Below, piece after piece: positions 17,090 through 25,820 of a DNA stretch of 64,000 nt. The stretch is taken from contig NZ_CP121354.1 in NCBI RefSeq assembly GCF_029674545.1, positions 2,179,001 through 2,243,000 of the forward strand. Direction: 5' to 3'. Origin of the DNA: Mesorhizobium sp. WSM4904 (lineage in GTDB: Bacteria > Pseudomonadota > Alphaproteobacteria > Rhizobiales > Rhizobiaceae). Position 1 is the stretch's first letter. Each line of letters begins with the position of its first letter. The notes beneath the pieces were generated by a model. It made no database searches and had not been told where the DNA came from. It saw only the letters and a list, made by a program, of their open reading frames with translations. The position numbers were made by a program, and so were the translations under genes.

Positions 17090-17950
17090 TCATCGCGTGT
17101 CGGTGGCGGGGTCGAGCTTCAACGCGCCGCGCCGGATCTCGAACAGCATCACGCCTGTGGCAACCGCCAGATTGAGCGAATCGGCGCGGCCGGCCTGCGG
17201 GATCCTGAGCAGCCGGTCGCAGCTTTCGGCAAGGCTGTCGGGCAGCCCCTGTTGCTCGTTGCCCATCAAGAGCAGCACCGGGCCCCGGGAGAAGTCGACC
17301 GATCGGTAGTCGACCGCGCCCTTGAGATGCGTTCCGGCGACGAGGCCCGGAAAGTCGCGCCGCCAGGCGAGGAAGGCCTGCTCCGTCGCCTTGGCGACCG
17401 GCACGGCGAAGATCGAGCCCATGGTGGCGCGCACCGTCTCCAGCGAGAACGGATCGGTGGTGTCGCCGACCAGGATGATGCCCTTGGCGCCGACTGCATC
17501 GACGGTGCGGATGACGGTGCCGAGATTGCCGGGGTCGCGCACGCGGTCCAGCGCAACCCAGACATCGCCGTCCGTGGCGCGGATACCTTTTAGCGGCAGC
17601 GTCTGCTGCGCGAAGACGCCGACGACCATCTGCGGGTTTTCGCGGCGGGTGATCGCGGCCAGCACCTTTTCCGAGACCTCGAGCACGGTGCCGCCGGCGG
17701 CGACCGTGCGCGCCGCGACTTTTTCTATCGCCGCGTTGCCGCGCCCGGCCTTGGCGAACACCAGTGTCCTGATCGACCAGCCGAGATCGAGCGCGTCGAT
17801 GACAAGCTTCAGCCCTTCGGCCATGAAGGCGTTCTGCTGGTCGCGGAATTTCTTCAGCGCCAGCGCCTTGATGTCCTTGACCAGCGGATTGGCGAGGCTG
17901 GTGACTTCCTTGACCTGGCCGACCGGCCGGTGTCCGTCGTAAGCGACCAT
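17090..17950 (-). CDS. TrmH/SpoU-family RNA 2'-O-methyltransferase
   Basis: 286 residues: an N-terminal substrate-binding subdomain (SLANPLVKDIKAL, residues about 18-30) and the C-terminal trefoil-knot SPOUT domain with its three motifs: VALDRVRDPGNLGTVIRT, LLLMGNEQQGLP and IPQAGRADSLNLAVATGVML. The architecture is that of RlmB/TsnR-type rRNA methyltransferases, but the target nucleotide cannot be assigned. It lies 1 bp from the next methyltransferase gene upstream and 10 bp from lspA downstream, so the three form an operon. Confidence 0.9.
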   Translation of the reverse strand: MVAYDGHRPVGQVKEVTSLANPLVKDIKALALKKFRDQQNAFMAEGLKLVIDALDLGWSIRTLVFAKAGRGNAAIEKVAARTVAAGGTVLEVSEKVLAAITRRENPQMVVGVFAQQTLPLKGIRATDGDVWVALDRVRDPGNLGTVIRTVDAVGAKGIILVGDTTDPFSLETVRATMGSIFAVPVAKATEQAFLAWRRDFPGLVAGTHLKGAVDYRSVDFSRGPVLLLMGNEQQGLPDSLAESCDRLLRIPQAGRADSLNLAVATGVMLFEIRRGALKLDPATDTR

Positions 17951-17951
17951 T

Positions 17952-18998
17952 TCAAGCCACCCAGCGCGAGAACAGCGAGGTCGACAGCGCGCGGCCGGCC
18001 GATTTCTCGCGGATGATCAGCTCACCGGATTCGACCATGCCCCCCATGCCGGCGAAGGTATCGCGCATCAGCGCGTGGATGGCGAAGAAGGAAGCCCGGA
18101 TCGAATAGGCGGTTAGAACCACCGCCAGCGGCTTCGGCGTCAGGATCGAGCGGCAGAGGTCGGCGAGGCCCGGCAAGTCCTCGAACAATTGCCAGACCTC
18201 GCCTTTTGGACCGCGGCCATAGGCGGGCGGGTCGAACAGGACGATGTCGTAGCGGCTGCCGCGGCGCTCCTCGCGCTCGGCGAATTTCACCGCATCCTCG
18301 ACGATCCAGCGGATCGGCTTGTCGGAGAGGCTGGCCATCTCCTGGTTCTCGCGCGCCCAGCCGATCGCCTTCTTCGAGGCGTCGACATGGGTGACCTCGG
18401 CGCCGGCGCGCGCCGCCACCAGCGAGGCAAGCCCGGTATAGCCGAACAGGTTCAGCACTTTGACCGGACGCCTGGCCGCCGCGATCAGCCCGGCCATGTG
18501 GTCCCAGTGCGAGGCCTGCTCGGGAAAGACGCCGACATGGCGAAACGAGGTGAAGCGGCCGAGATAGTCGATGCCGTCATGCTTCATCGGCCAGGTTTCG
18601 CCGAGCGGCGTTTTTGGAAAACGCCAGCGGCCGATGCCTTCTTCGTCGGTGTCGCCGGTGAAGATGGCGTCGGCGCGCTCCCATTCCTTCGCGGGAAGCG
18701 CTCGCTGCCAGATCGCCTGGCCCTCCGGACGCACGATGCGGTAGGGGCCGTACTGCTCCAGTTTTTCCCCGGCGCCGCTGTCCAGCAGCGCGTAGTCGGC
18801 ATTGGGCGCGATCTCGAGGATCAGCGGCAGACGCTCGGCGGGCAGCGGACCCTCGCGGCGCGCAAGAGAGCGCGGCGCTGGTTTCTGGTCCTGGCGATTG
18901 GCGGGCGAGGCGCCAATTCCGCGCGGCAGCTGGCCGGGGCCGGGTTTTGCTGGCTGGCGCGGGCGGTTGTCGCGGTTTCGGTCGCGAAAGGACTTCAA
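17952..18998 (-). CDS. Class I SAM-dependent rRNA methyltransferase (RlmI/SpoU-independent type)
   Basis: 348 residues if begun at TTG 18998, which has GGAG 7 bp upstream; the longer open frame continues into the divergent regulator and is unlikely. The N-terminal 60 residues are Arg/Pro-rich and probably disordered. The core has LNLFGYTGLASLVAARAGAE (motif I), HVDASKKAIGWARENQ (motif post I) and the catalytic IVLFDPPAYGRG (motif IV, DPPxxG), as in RlmI/RlmK m5C and m7G rRNA methyltransferases. The target is unknown. Single-base spacing to the TrmH gene implies co-expression. Confidence 0.82.
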   Translation of the reverse strand: MKSFRDRNRDNRPRQPAKPGPGQLPRGIGASPANRQDQKPAPRSLARREGPLPAERLPLILEIAPNADYALLDSGAGEKLEQYGPYRIVRPEGQAIWQRALPAKEWERADAIFTGDTDEEGIGRWRFPKTPLGETWPMKHDGIDYLGRFTSFRHVGVFPEQASHWDHMAGLIAAARRPVKVLNLFGYTGLASLVAARAGAEVTHVDASKKAIGWARENQEMASLSDKPIRWIVEDAVKFAEREERRGSRYDIVLFDPPAYGRGPKGEVWQLFEDLPGLADLCRSILTPKPLAVVLTAYSIRASFFAIHALMRDTFAGMGGMVESGELIIREKSAGRALSTSLFSRWVA

Positions 18999-19121
18999 GA
19001 AAAATCTCCGGAACGGCAGGCCGCTTTTGGCATAGGGCCTCCGCCTTCGCAACAAGATGGTCGGGCGCCGTTCAGTCGCAATGCAATGGACCTCGCGGTT
19101 GAAACAGGCAAATCTCCGATC

Positions 19122-19832
19122 ATGTCCCGCTCCGAACGCCTGCTCGACCTGATCCAGATCCTGCGCCGCCACCGCCGGCCGGTCAGCGGCCGCGCGCTTG
19201 CCGGCGAGATGGGCGTGTCGATCCGCACGCTTTACCGAGACATCGCGACGCTACAGGGGCAGGGCGCGCCGATCGAAGGCGAGGCGGGACTGGGCTATGT
19301 GCTGAAGCCCGGCTTCATGCTGCCGCCGCTGATGTTCACAGACGAGGAGATCGAGGCGATCGTGCTTGGCTCGCGCTGGGTGGCAAAACAGCCGGACACG
19401 CGGCTGGCCGAGGCCGCGGCGAACGCGCTGTCGAAGATCGCGGCAGTGCTGCCGGACGATCTGCGCGAGGATCTCGATGCCACGACGCTGCTGGTCGGGC
19501 CGGGTTCGGCGGGTGTCGAGGCGATCGACCTCGGCGTGGTTCGGCAGGCGATCCGCAACGAGCGCAAGCTCGGCTTCCTCTACCGCGATGCCGGAGGCGC
19601 CGCGTCGGAGCGCGTGGTCTGGCCGTTCGCGCTCGGTTTCTTCGACAAGGTGCGGGTTATGGTGGCGTGGTGCGAGATGCGCCAGGATTTCCGGCATTTC
19701 CGCACCGACCGCATGTCTCGCCTCGCCGTCACCGATATCCGTTATCCGCGCCGTCGCCAGGCAATGCTCAAGGAATGGCGGACGACGCTCGACAAACCGG
19801 GCCGGAACGCGCCGGGAGACTCCGCCGGTTGA
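19122..19832 (+). CDS. YafY/WYL-domain transcriptional regulator
   Basis: 236 residues: an N-terminal DeoR/HTH_11 winged helix (SRSERLLDLIQILRRHRRPV...GEMGVSIRTLYRDIATLQ, residues 2-50), a linker, and a C-terminal WYL-like ligand-sensing domain (RKLGFLYRDAGGAASERVVWPFALGFFDKVRVMVAWCEMR, split over 140-185). Such regulators often respond to nucleotides or stress. The start ATG 19122 matches the family N-terminus; ATG 19086 in frame would overlap the divergent methyltransferase leader further. The next gene, a VOC protein 69 bp downstream, may be its target. Confidence 0.85.
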   Translation: MSRSERLLDLIQILRRHRRPVSGRALAGEMGVSIRTLYRDIATLQGQGAPIEGEAGLGYVLKPGFMLPPLMFTDEEIEAIVLGSRWVAKQPDTRLAEAAANALSKIAAVLPDDLREDLDATTLLVGPGSAGVEAIDLGVVRQAIRNERKLGFLYRDAGGAASERVVWPFALGFFDKVRVMVAWCEMRQDFRHFRTDRMSRLAVTDIRYPRRRQAMLKEWRTTLDKPGRNAPGDSAG

Positions 19833-19901
19833 TAGCTGCTGCCAGAATCTGACAGCGGTGTCGTCTAGGGTCACTAAGGTTCAAACATCTTGGAGACAGA
19901 C

Positions 19902-20270
19902 ATGACCACGCCCAATTTCGTCATCCTCTATGTCGACAGCCCGGAACGGAGCGGTGCGTTCTACGCATCGCTGCTCGGGCGCGAGCCGGTCGAGTCCTCG
20001 CCCACCTTTGTCATGTTCGTGCTCGACAAAGGCTTCAAGCTCGGCCTTTGGTCGCGACACACCGTCGAACCGGCGGCAGCCGCGGCGGGCGGAGGCGGCG
20101 AGCTGGTGCTTGCTGTCGACAACGCGGCTGCGGTCGACACCACACATTCCGGCTGGGCAGGGCGCGGCTTGAAAATCCTGCAGGCACCGACCGACATGGA
20201 TTTCGGCCGCACCTTCGTCGCGCTCGATCCGGATGGTCATCGGCTGCGTGTCTATTGGCCGAGTGAGTAG
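19902..20270 (+). CDS. VOC/glyoxalase superfamily protein
   Basis: 122 residues made of two beta-alpha-beta-beta-beta modules (FVILYVDSPERSGAFYASLLG at the N-terminus; GRTFVALDPDGHRLRVYW at the C-terminus). The YafY-VOC pairing is common, and the protein resembles phenazine/antibiotic-resistance-like dioxygenase-fold proteins. The substrate is unknown. GGAG lies 6 bp before the ATG. The stop codon TAG (20268-20270) is inside the first 8-bp unit of the following repeat array. Confidence 0.82.
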   Translation: MTTPNFVILYVDSPERSGAFYASLLGREPVESSPTFVMFVLDKGFKLGLWSRHTVEPAAAAAGGGGELVLAVDNAAAVDTTHSGWAGRGLKILQAPTDMDFGRTFVALDPDGHRLRVYWPSE

Positions 20271-20350
20271 GGCAGTAGGGCAGTAGGGTGCGTCGTCCCC
20301 GGCAGTTCACATACTGCCTTATTGCCCTATTCCCCTATTCCCCTATTGCC
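20266..20350. repeat. Inverted 8-bp-unit array between convergent genes, supplying both stops
   Basis: Left arm: AGTAGGGC, AGTAGGGC, AGTAGGGT (20266-20289). Right arm: ACTGCCTT, ATTGCCCT, ATTCCCCT, ATTCCCCT, ATTGCC (20313-20350). The arms pair with G-U wobbles in RNA. The VOC gene's TAG (20268-20270) and the ornithine-cyclodeaminase gene's TAG (20345-20343, minus) are both array bases. Confidence 0.88.
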
Positions 20351-21314
20351 TTGCACTGAGCGCCTTGTAGACGGCGATGCCGGCGGCGAGGTCCTCGAGC
20401 GCGGCGCCGACCGACTTGAACAGCGTGATTTCGGCGTCGCTCTGCCGGCCCTGTTTTTCGCCACGCGCGAGCTCATGCAGGTCGGCGACGATCGCCTCGG
20501 GCTTCAGCACGCCGGAAGCCAATGGCTGGACGATGTCGCCGGCCTCCTTGGTGGCGCCGGCGCGGGTGTCGACATAGACGCGGGCGCGGGAAATCGCGTC
20601 GTCGTCGCTCTCGCGCATCTGCGGCGTGAAGCCGCCGACCAGGTCGACATGGGCGCCCGGCTTCAGCAGCGCGCCCTTGATCAGCGGCGTGGTCGAGATA
20701 GTCGCCGACGAGACGATGTCCGCCTCGCCAAGCTCGGCTCCGAGATCGCCGGCCGCGCTCGCCGGAAGGCCCTCGGCGCGGAGTGCGCTCGCCACTTTTT
20801 CGGCATTGGCCGGCGTGCGGTTCCAGATGCGGATCGATTGGATAGGTCTCACCGCCGAATGCGCCTTGGCGAGGAAGGTTGATAGCGCGCCGGCGCCGAT
20901 CACCAGCAGCCGCGAGGCGTCCTCGCGGGCGAGATAGGACGCGGCGAGCGCCGAGGCACAGGCGGTGCGCCATTGCGTCAGCCGCTGGCCGTCGATCAGC
21001 GCTTCCGGCTCGCCGGTCACGCCGTCGAGCAGCAGATAGAGGCCCATCACCGCCGGCTTGCCGATGGCGTTGTTGTCCGGCGACACGGTGACGATCTTGA
21101 CGCCGATGTGGCCGCCCGCCGAGGTGCCGGCGGCGTTGAAATCGGTCCAGGCCGGCATCAGCAGCAGCGTCGAGGCGGCGCCGTCCGGCCGCTCGACCGC
21201 ATGATGGTGGCGCACCGGTTGCACGGCGCCGTCGCGGAAGGCGGTGCGCAGCGTCTCGACCAGCCCGGGAAAGGTGAGCGCCTGATCGACCTCGGCGGCC
21301 GAAATGGTCAGCAT
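20343..21314 (-). CDS. Ornithine cyclodeaminase / mu-crystallin family NAD(P)-dependent enzyme
   Basis: 323 residues. The family includes ornithine cyclodeaminase, alanine dehydrogenase and delta-1-pyrroline-2-carboxylate/ketimine reductases. Visible features are the substrate-side GVKIVTVSPDN, DGQRLTQWRTACASALAASYLAR and the Rossmann motif LLVIGAGALSTFLAKAH (about residues 140-156), then NRTP, SSATISTTPL and VDLVGGFTPQMRE. Ornithine versus pyrroline-2-carboxylate cannot be separated from sequence alone. It is a lone gene; its stop is provided by the repeat array shared with the convergent VOC gene. Confidence 0.85.
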   Translation of the reverse strand: MLTISAAEVDQALTFPGLVETLRTAFRDGAVQPVRHHHAVERPDGAASTLLLMPAWTDFNAAGTSAGGHIGVKIVTVSPDNNAIGKPAVMGLYLLLDGVTGEPEALIDGQRLTQWRTACASALAASYLAREDASRLLVIGAGALSTFLAKAHSAVRPIQSIRIWNRTPANAEKVASALRAEGLPASAAGDLGAELGEADIVSSATISTTPLIKGALLKPGAHVDLVGGFTPQMRESDDDAISRARVYVDTRAGATKEAGDIVQPLASGVLKPEAIVADLHELARGEKQGRQSDAEITLFKSVGAALEDLAAGIAVYKALSARQ

Positions 21315-21339
21315 TGAAGGCTCCGTAACGGCACGCTGT

Positions 21340-21672
21340 TCAGTTCGTCGGCTTGGACAGCGCCGGTCCTTTCGGTGCCTCAGGCGCGCGGCTCACCGTC
21401 TGGCGCAGGCTCTCGGCCTCCAGGCCACGCTGGCGCGCCAGCTTACGGTAGCGGCCCTGCTTCACCCAGGTCGCCATGCTGCCGACGACCATGCCGACGG
21501 CTAGAGCCAGGAACAGGAAGATGAAAAGCGGCAAGTTCAGCGTCAGCGCCGGATTACCGGGATGGAACGGGTCGAGCGTGAAGGCGACCGGCCCGCGGTT
21601 GGCGACGGCAAGCGCAATCAGGATGATGGCCAGCGGCACGAAGACCACGACGAGCACGAAGCGATTGAACAT
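21340..21672 (-). CDS. LapA-domain (DUF1049) inner-membrane protein
   Basis: 110 residues with two hydrophobic helices (VLVVVFVPLAIILIALAVAN near residues 5-25 and LPLFIFLFLALAVGMVVGSM near 48-67) followed by a basic coiled region (WVKQGRYRKLARQRGLEAESLRQ, split) and a Pro-rich tail. This is the LapA/YciS layout; in E. coli LapA helps LapB regulate LpxC and LPS assembly. The start ATG 21672 has GGAG 5 bp upstream. It lies between the cyclodeaminase gene and ihfB on the same strand. Confidence 0.82.
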   Translation of the reverse strand: MFNRFVLVVVFVPLAIILIALAVANRGPVAFTLDPFHPGNPALTLNLPLFIFLFLALAVGMVVGSMATWVKQGRYRKLARQRGLEAESLRQTVSRAPEAPKGPALSKPTN

Positions 21673-21702
21673 CAGATCTCCATGGTGAGGCGGTTGAAGC
21701 GC

Positions 21703-21747
21703 GCATGTCCTTATCCCGAAACCGGTCTCCACTTCCGGGAGGCATGC
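21703..21747. repeat. Palindromic element between ihfB and the LapA-like gene
   Basis: GCATG at 21703 pairs with CATGC at 21743, enclosing CCCGAAACCGGTCTCCACTT and CCGGG, which pair again. The core CCGAAA-CCGG-CCACTT resembles the element after lptB (25567-25596). It lies between two leftward genes and may end the ihfB transcript or be read through. Confidence 0.6.
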
Positions 21748-21787
21748 TTGAGCGCCCAGACGTCGTTTCGACCCGCCGGCGCGGCGC

Positions 21788-22072
21788 CTATTTGCCGCCG
21801 TTCAGCCTTTCGCGCAACTCCTTGCCGGTCTTGAAGAACGGCACCCACTTCTCCTCGACCTCGACGGATTCGCCGGTGCGCGGGTTGCGGCCGGTGCGGG
21901 CAGGGCGGTTTTTCACCGAAAAGGCACCGAAACCGCGCAGCTCGACCCTGTTGCCTTCGGCAAGCGCGTCGGTGATCTCGTCAAAGATGGCGCCGACGAT
22001 GTTTTCGACGTCGCGCAGGAAAAGATGCGGGTTGCGTGCAGCAATGATCTGCACAAGTTCGGATTTGATCAT
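21788..22072 (-). CDS. ihfB: Integration host factor subunit beta
   Basis: 94-residue DNA-bending nucleoid protein that dimerises with IhfA. It shows the HU/IHF signature [12 protein letters not shown] with the intercalating Pro, the helix [17 protein letters not shown] at the N-terminus, and the [14 protein letters not shown] beta arm base. IHF-beta rather than HU is indicated by length and by the [14 protein letters not shown] helix. It sits downstream of sppA on the same strand, the usual proteobacterial order. Confidence 0.95.
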   Translation of the reverse strand: MIKSELVQIIAARNPHLFLRDVENIVGAIFDEITDALAEGNRVELRGFGAFSVKNRPARTGRNPRTGESVEVEEKWVPFFKTGKELRERLNGGK

Positions 22073-22150
22073 GAGAACGTTCCCCGTAAACCACTGCGGT
22101 CAAATTATCAGGATGATTTTATTGCTTTTTTGGCTCGTCCCAACGGCTTG

Positions 22151-23104
22151 TCAAGGGTGCCAGACTGAAACGAGACCGTCAAGAAACAAGCGGTCGGCGC
22201 CAAGCTCGTGAATGACATCGGCGCCGGCGTCCGGCAGGCCGAGCGCGCTGGCGACGGCTTTGGTCATGCTCCTCGAAAACAGGTAGCCGCGCCCCTCTGT
22301 GTTCTTCCATTCGACGACCTTGAGCTTGCTGTCGACGCCCTTGGTCGCCAGCCAGCCGATCGCCTCGGTCTCGCCGCCAACCGCGTCGACAAGGTGATTG
22401 CCGAGGGCCTGGCGGCCGGTGAAGATCGAACCGTCGGCCAGCGCCAGCGCCTGCTCATGCGTCATTTTGCGCCGCTCGGCGACGATGCCGACGAACCAGT
22501 CATAGCTGTCGAGGATGAGCTTGCGCACCATGGCGCGCTCGTCGTCATTGGTCGGCTTGAAAGGCGAGGGCGAAGCCTTGAGCGGCGAGGATTTCACTTC
22601 CTCGAGCTTGATGCCGAGCTTGTCCATCAGGCCGCTGACATCGGGATACTGGATCAGCACGCCGATCGAGCCCACGATCGAGGTCTGACGGGCAACGATG
22701 TGGTCGGCAGCGCTTGCGATCATGTAGCCGGCCGATGCCGCCAGCGTGCCGACCTCGGCCACGACCGGCTTGTCGGCGGCAAGCTTGCGCACTTCCTCAT
22801 AGATCGACTCGCCGCCGACCGTGGTGCCTCCGGGCGAATCGATCGACAGGATGACGCCTTTCACGGTCGGCGATTTGCGGATCGTCTCCAGCCTTTTGAT
22901 CAGCTCCTCGTCCTCGGTGATGGTGCCTTCGATCTTGACCTTGGCGATGTGATCGATCGCCTGGCCGGCAAAATCCTCGTCATAGACCCATGCCGAAAAG
23001 GCGATCAGCGCCGCCGCCAGAACCACAAACGCGGCCACGCGCCAGAACGTCAGCTTGCGGCGCAAGCGGCGGCGGTCGATCAGGTCGTCGGCTCTCATTG
23101 CCAT
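22151..23104 (-). CDS. sppA: Signal peptide peptidase SppA (short, 36-kDa type)
   Basis: Membrane-anchored S49 serine protease that degrades cleaved signal peptides. 317 residues from ATG 23104, chosen for the GAGG 6 bp upstream; a GTG four codons before it is also in frame. An N-terminal positively charged stretch (RRRLRRK) precedes one membrane helix (AAFVVLAAALIAFSAWVY, about 26-43). The active-site region has VAEVGTLAASAGYMIASAAD (nucleophile Ser) and the general-base Lys downstream in VKSSPLKASPSPF. One domain only, so it should work as an oligomer. Divergent from lptC across 294 bp. Confidence 0.93.
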   Translation of the reverse strand: MAMRADDLIDRRRLRRKLTFWRVAAFVVLAAALIAFSAWVYDEDFAGQAIDHIAKVKIEGTITEDEELIKRLETIRKSPTVKGVILSIDSPGGTTVGGESIYEEVRKLAADKPVVAEVGTLAASAGYMIASAADHIVARQTSIVGSIGVLIQYPDVSGLMDKLGIKLEEVKSSPLKASPSPFKPTNDDERAMVRKLILDSYDWFVGIVAERRKMTHEQALALADGSIFTGRQALGNHLVDAVGGETEAIGWLATKGVDSKLKVVEWKNTEGRGYLFSRSMTKAVASALGLPDAGADVIHELGADRLFLDGLVSVWHP

Positions 23105-23398
23105 TGTCAGCCTCACAATCGGTGGGAAAAGACGCTTTTAAAGCAAGCGCCCACGCGCGGCTACCGTTTCCTGCCGGTCGCGATCCCGGCAATAGACGTT
23201 GACGGCGACCTCACGAAAAATTAACGCAGCCAGGCCCTATCTGCTATGAAAGGCTGGCAGTTCAGCCGAATTCGTCCTAGTCGTGCGGTAGTAGCCGTCA
23301 CATTTTTGCAGTTTTCCTCCGCTTGTGCTTGCTTGCGGGGGCCGGCATACCACCTATAAGCGGTGTTTGGCGGGGCAAGGGCTCATTAGAAAACAGTC

Positions 23399-24112
23399 AT
23401 GTTGGCGCGATCTGACGAAACGAGCGATGCCGAAATGGTGTCGGCTGCCGCTGGCGAAAGCGGCACGCGCGGCGACGCGTTCGACCGCGCGCAGCGGCAT
23501 TCGCGCCGCGTGCGCGTGCTGAAGTTCGCGGTGCCGCTGCTCGCGGCGGCAATAGCGGTCGCTTTTCCGGTCTATTCCTATCTCGCCGCGCCGGTTTCGG
23601 TCTCGGTGCAGGCCGATGGCACCGCCTTTTCGGACGGCAAGCTGGTGATGGCCAATCCCAAGCTCAACGGCTTCACCAAGCAGAAACTGCCTTATTCGCT
23701 GACGGCGACCCGGGCGACACAGGATGTCGGCAAGCAGGACATCATCGACCTCGACGGCATCAACGCCAAATTGCCCGTCGCCAGCGACAACGTCGTGGCC
23801 GTCGATGCCGCGCATGGCATCTACAATCGCGGCGCCAACACGATGGACCTGACCAGCGATGTCTCGGTGACCACCACCGACGGCATGGTGGCCAAGTTCA
23901 AATCGGTCTTCCTAGACATGGGCAAAGGCTCTATGAAGACGAGCAATCCGGTCGATGTCAGCCGCGGCGGGTCGCGCATCACTGCCGACTCGATGTCGGT
24001 GGAAGAGAACGGCAAGGTCGTGGTCTTCGAGAACCGTGTGCGCGTCAACATCGATCCGGCCGCTCTGAAGGCGGCGGGGGTTAAGAGTGGAGAAGAGAAT
24101 GCGTCGCAGTAA
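23399..24112 (+). CDS. lptC: LPS export ABC transporter periplasmic protein LptC
   Basis: Bitopic inner-membrane protein linking the LptB2FG transporter to the LptA periplasmic bridge. 237 residues: a cytosolic N-terminus (about 1-38), one membrane helix (LKFAVPLLAAAIAVAFPVYS), and a beta-jellyroll (VSVQADGTAFSDGKLVM...; KTSNPVDVSRGGSRITADSMSVEENGKVVVFENRV in pieces). The family is YrbK-like. It overlaps lptA by 14 bp, so they are cotranslated. The first gene of lptC-lptA-lptB-rpoN-hpf-ptsN. Confidence 0.92.
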   Translation: MLARSDETSDAEMVSAAAGESGTRGDAFDRAQRHSRRVRVLKFAVPLLAAAIAVAFPVYSYLAAPVSVSVQADGTAFSDGKLVMANPKLNGFTKQKLPYSLTATRATQDVGKQDIIDLDGINAKLPVASDNVVAVDAAHGIYNRGANTMDLTSDVSVTTTDGMVAKFKSVFLDMGKGSMKTSNPVDVSRGGSRITADSMSVEENGKVVVFENRVRVNIDPAALKAAGVKSGEENASQ

Positions 24113-24691
24113 ATCCGCGTGGCTTCTGGGCGCAGCCTCCGCACTGCTGTTGCTGGGAACGGCGAATTCGCTTGCGCAGTCAAGCGCGAGCAGTCAGATC
24201 CCCGGGCTGAAATTGTCGGGCGACCAGCCGATCCAGATCGAAAGCGATAAGCTCGAGGTTCGTCAAGCTGACAGCATGGCCGTCTTCAGCGGCAATGTGA
24301 CGGTCAATCAGGGCCCGACCCTGCTCAAGTCCGGCAAGATGACGGTCTACTACGTCAAGGATGCCAACGCCCCCAAAGGCGCGGCGGCCGGCGCGTCGGC
24401 GATGACCGGTGCCGCCAACATCGACCACCTCGTGGTCGAGAACAAAGTCTATATCAAATCGAACGACCAGATCGCCACCGGCGACACCGGTACATTCGAC
24501 ATGAAGACGCAGGTGCTGGTGCTAAAAGGCAAGGAAGTGGTGCTGTCGCAGGGCGACAACGTGCTCAAGGGCTGCAAGCTCACCGTGCAGATGAAAAGCG
24601 GCCTCGGCAATGTCGAAGGTTGTCCTCGCGTCATCATGTCGTTCAAACCCCAGAAGCAAGGAGAGCAGCAGCAGGGAGCGTCGAACAACTA

Positions 24692-24692
<1 letters not shown>
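24099..24692 (+). CDS. lptA: LPS transport periplasmic protein LptA
   Basis: Periplasmic bridge for lipopolysaccharide between the inner and outer membranes. 197 residues from ATG 24099, with GGAG 6 bp upstream. A signal peptide ([20 protein letters not shown]...SLAQ) is followed by the OstA-N jellyroll: [54 protein letters not shown] and [19 protein letters not shown] in strand order. The Ala/Gly insertion ([11 protein letters not shown]) is common in alphaproteobacterial LptA. The stop shares an A with the lptB start (TAATG). Confidence 0.93.
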
Positions 24693-25510
<818 letters not shown>

Positions 25511-25820
25511 AGCCTGGTGCCATCCCGACAAATCGGAATGGGCTCCATCTCTTGGTTTAAGCGTGATCTTTTCCGAAAACCGGATTCCACTTTTCGCTGA
25601 CGCGGTCCTTCGGTTCGGGGTCACGCTCTAGGCGCGAAATTCCGGTTCTGCCGCAATTTCTCGCTGATTTTTTCCGGTTTCCTGCCAATTCCGCCCCGGA
25701 TAACGCTCCGGTAAGCCCTTCCTGCTAGCGTTTTCCTTGACAAGCAAAAGCCGGGCCAGTTTCTATGCCCGACCGAAAAACCTTCAGTTCGATGCGTAGA
25801 CGAGGCGTTTGAATCCCACC
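25511..25820. repeat. Intergenic region lptB-rpoN with a palindromic repeat element
   Basis: After the lptB stop comes CCATCCCGA-CAAA-TCGGAATGG (25520-25541), then an element bounded by AGCGTGA (25560-25566) and TCACGCT (25621-25627) that contains CCGAAAACCGG-CCACTTTTCG. It is a typical rhizobial intergenic repeat and may end or weaken the lpt transcript. The remaining about 190 bp to rpoN (AT-richer around 25640-25700 and 25725-25760) probably holds an rpoN promoter; I could not pick out confident -35/-10 boxes. Confidence 0.6.
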
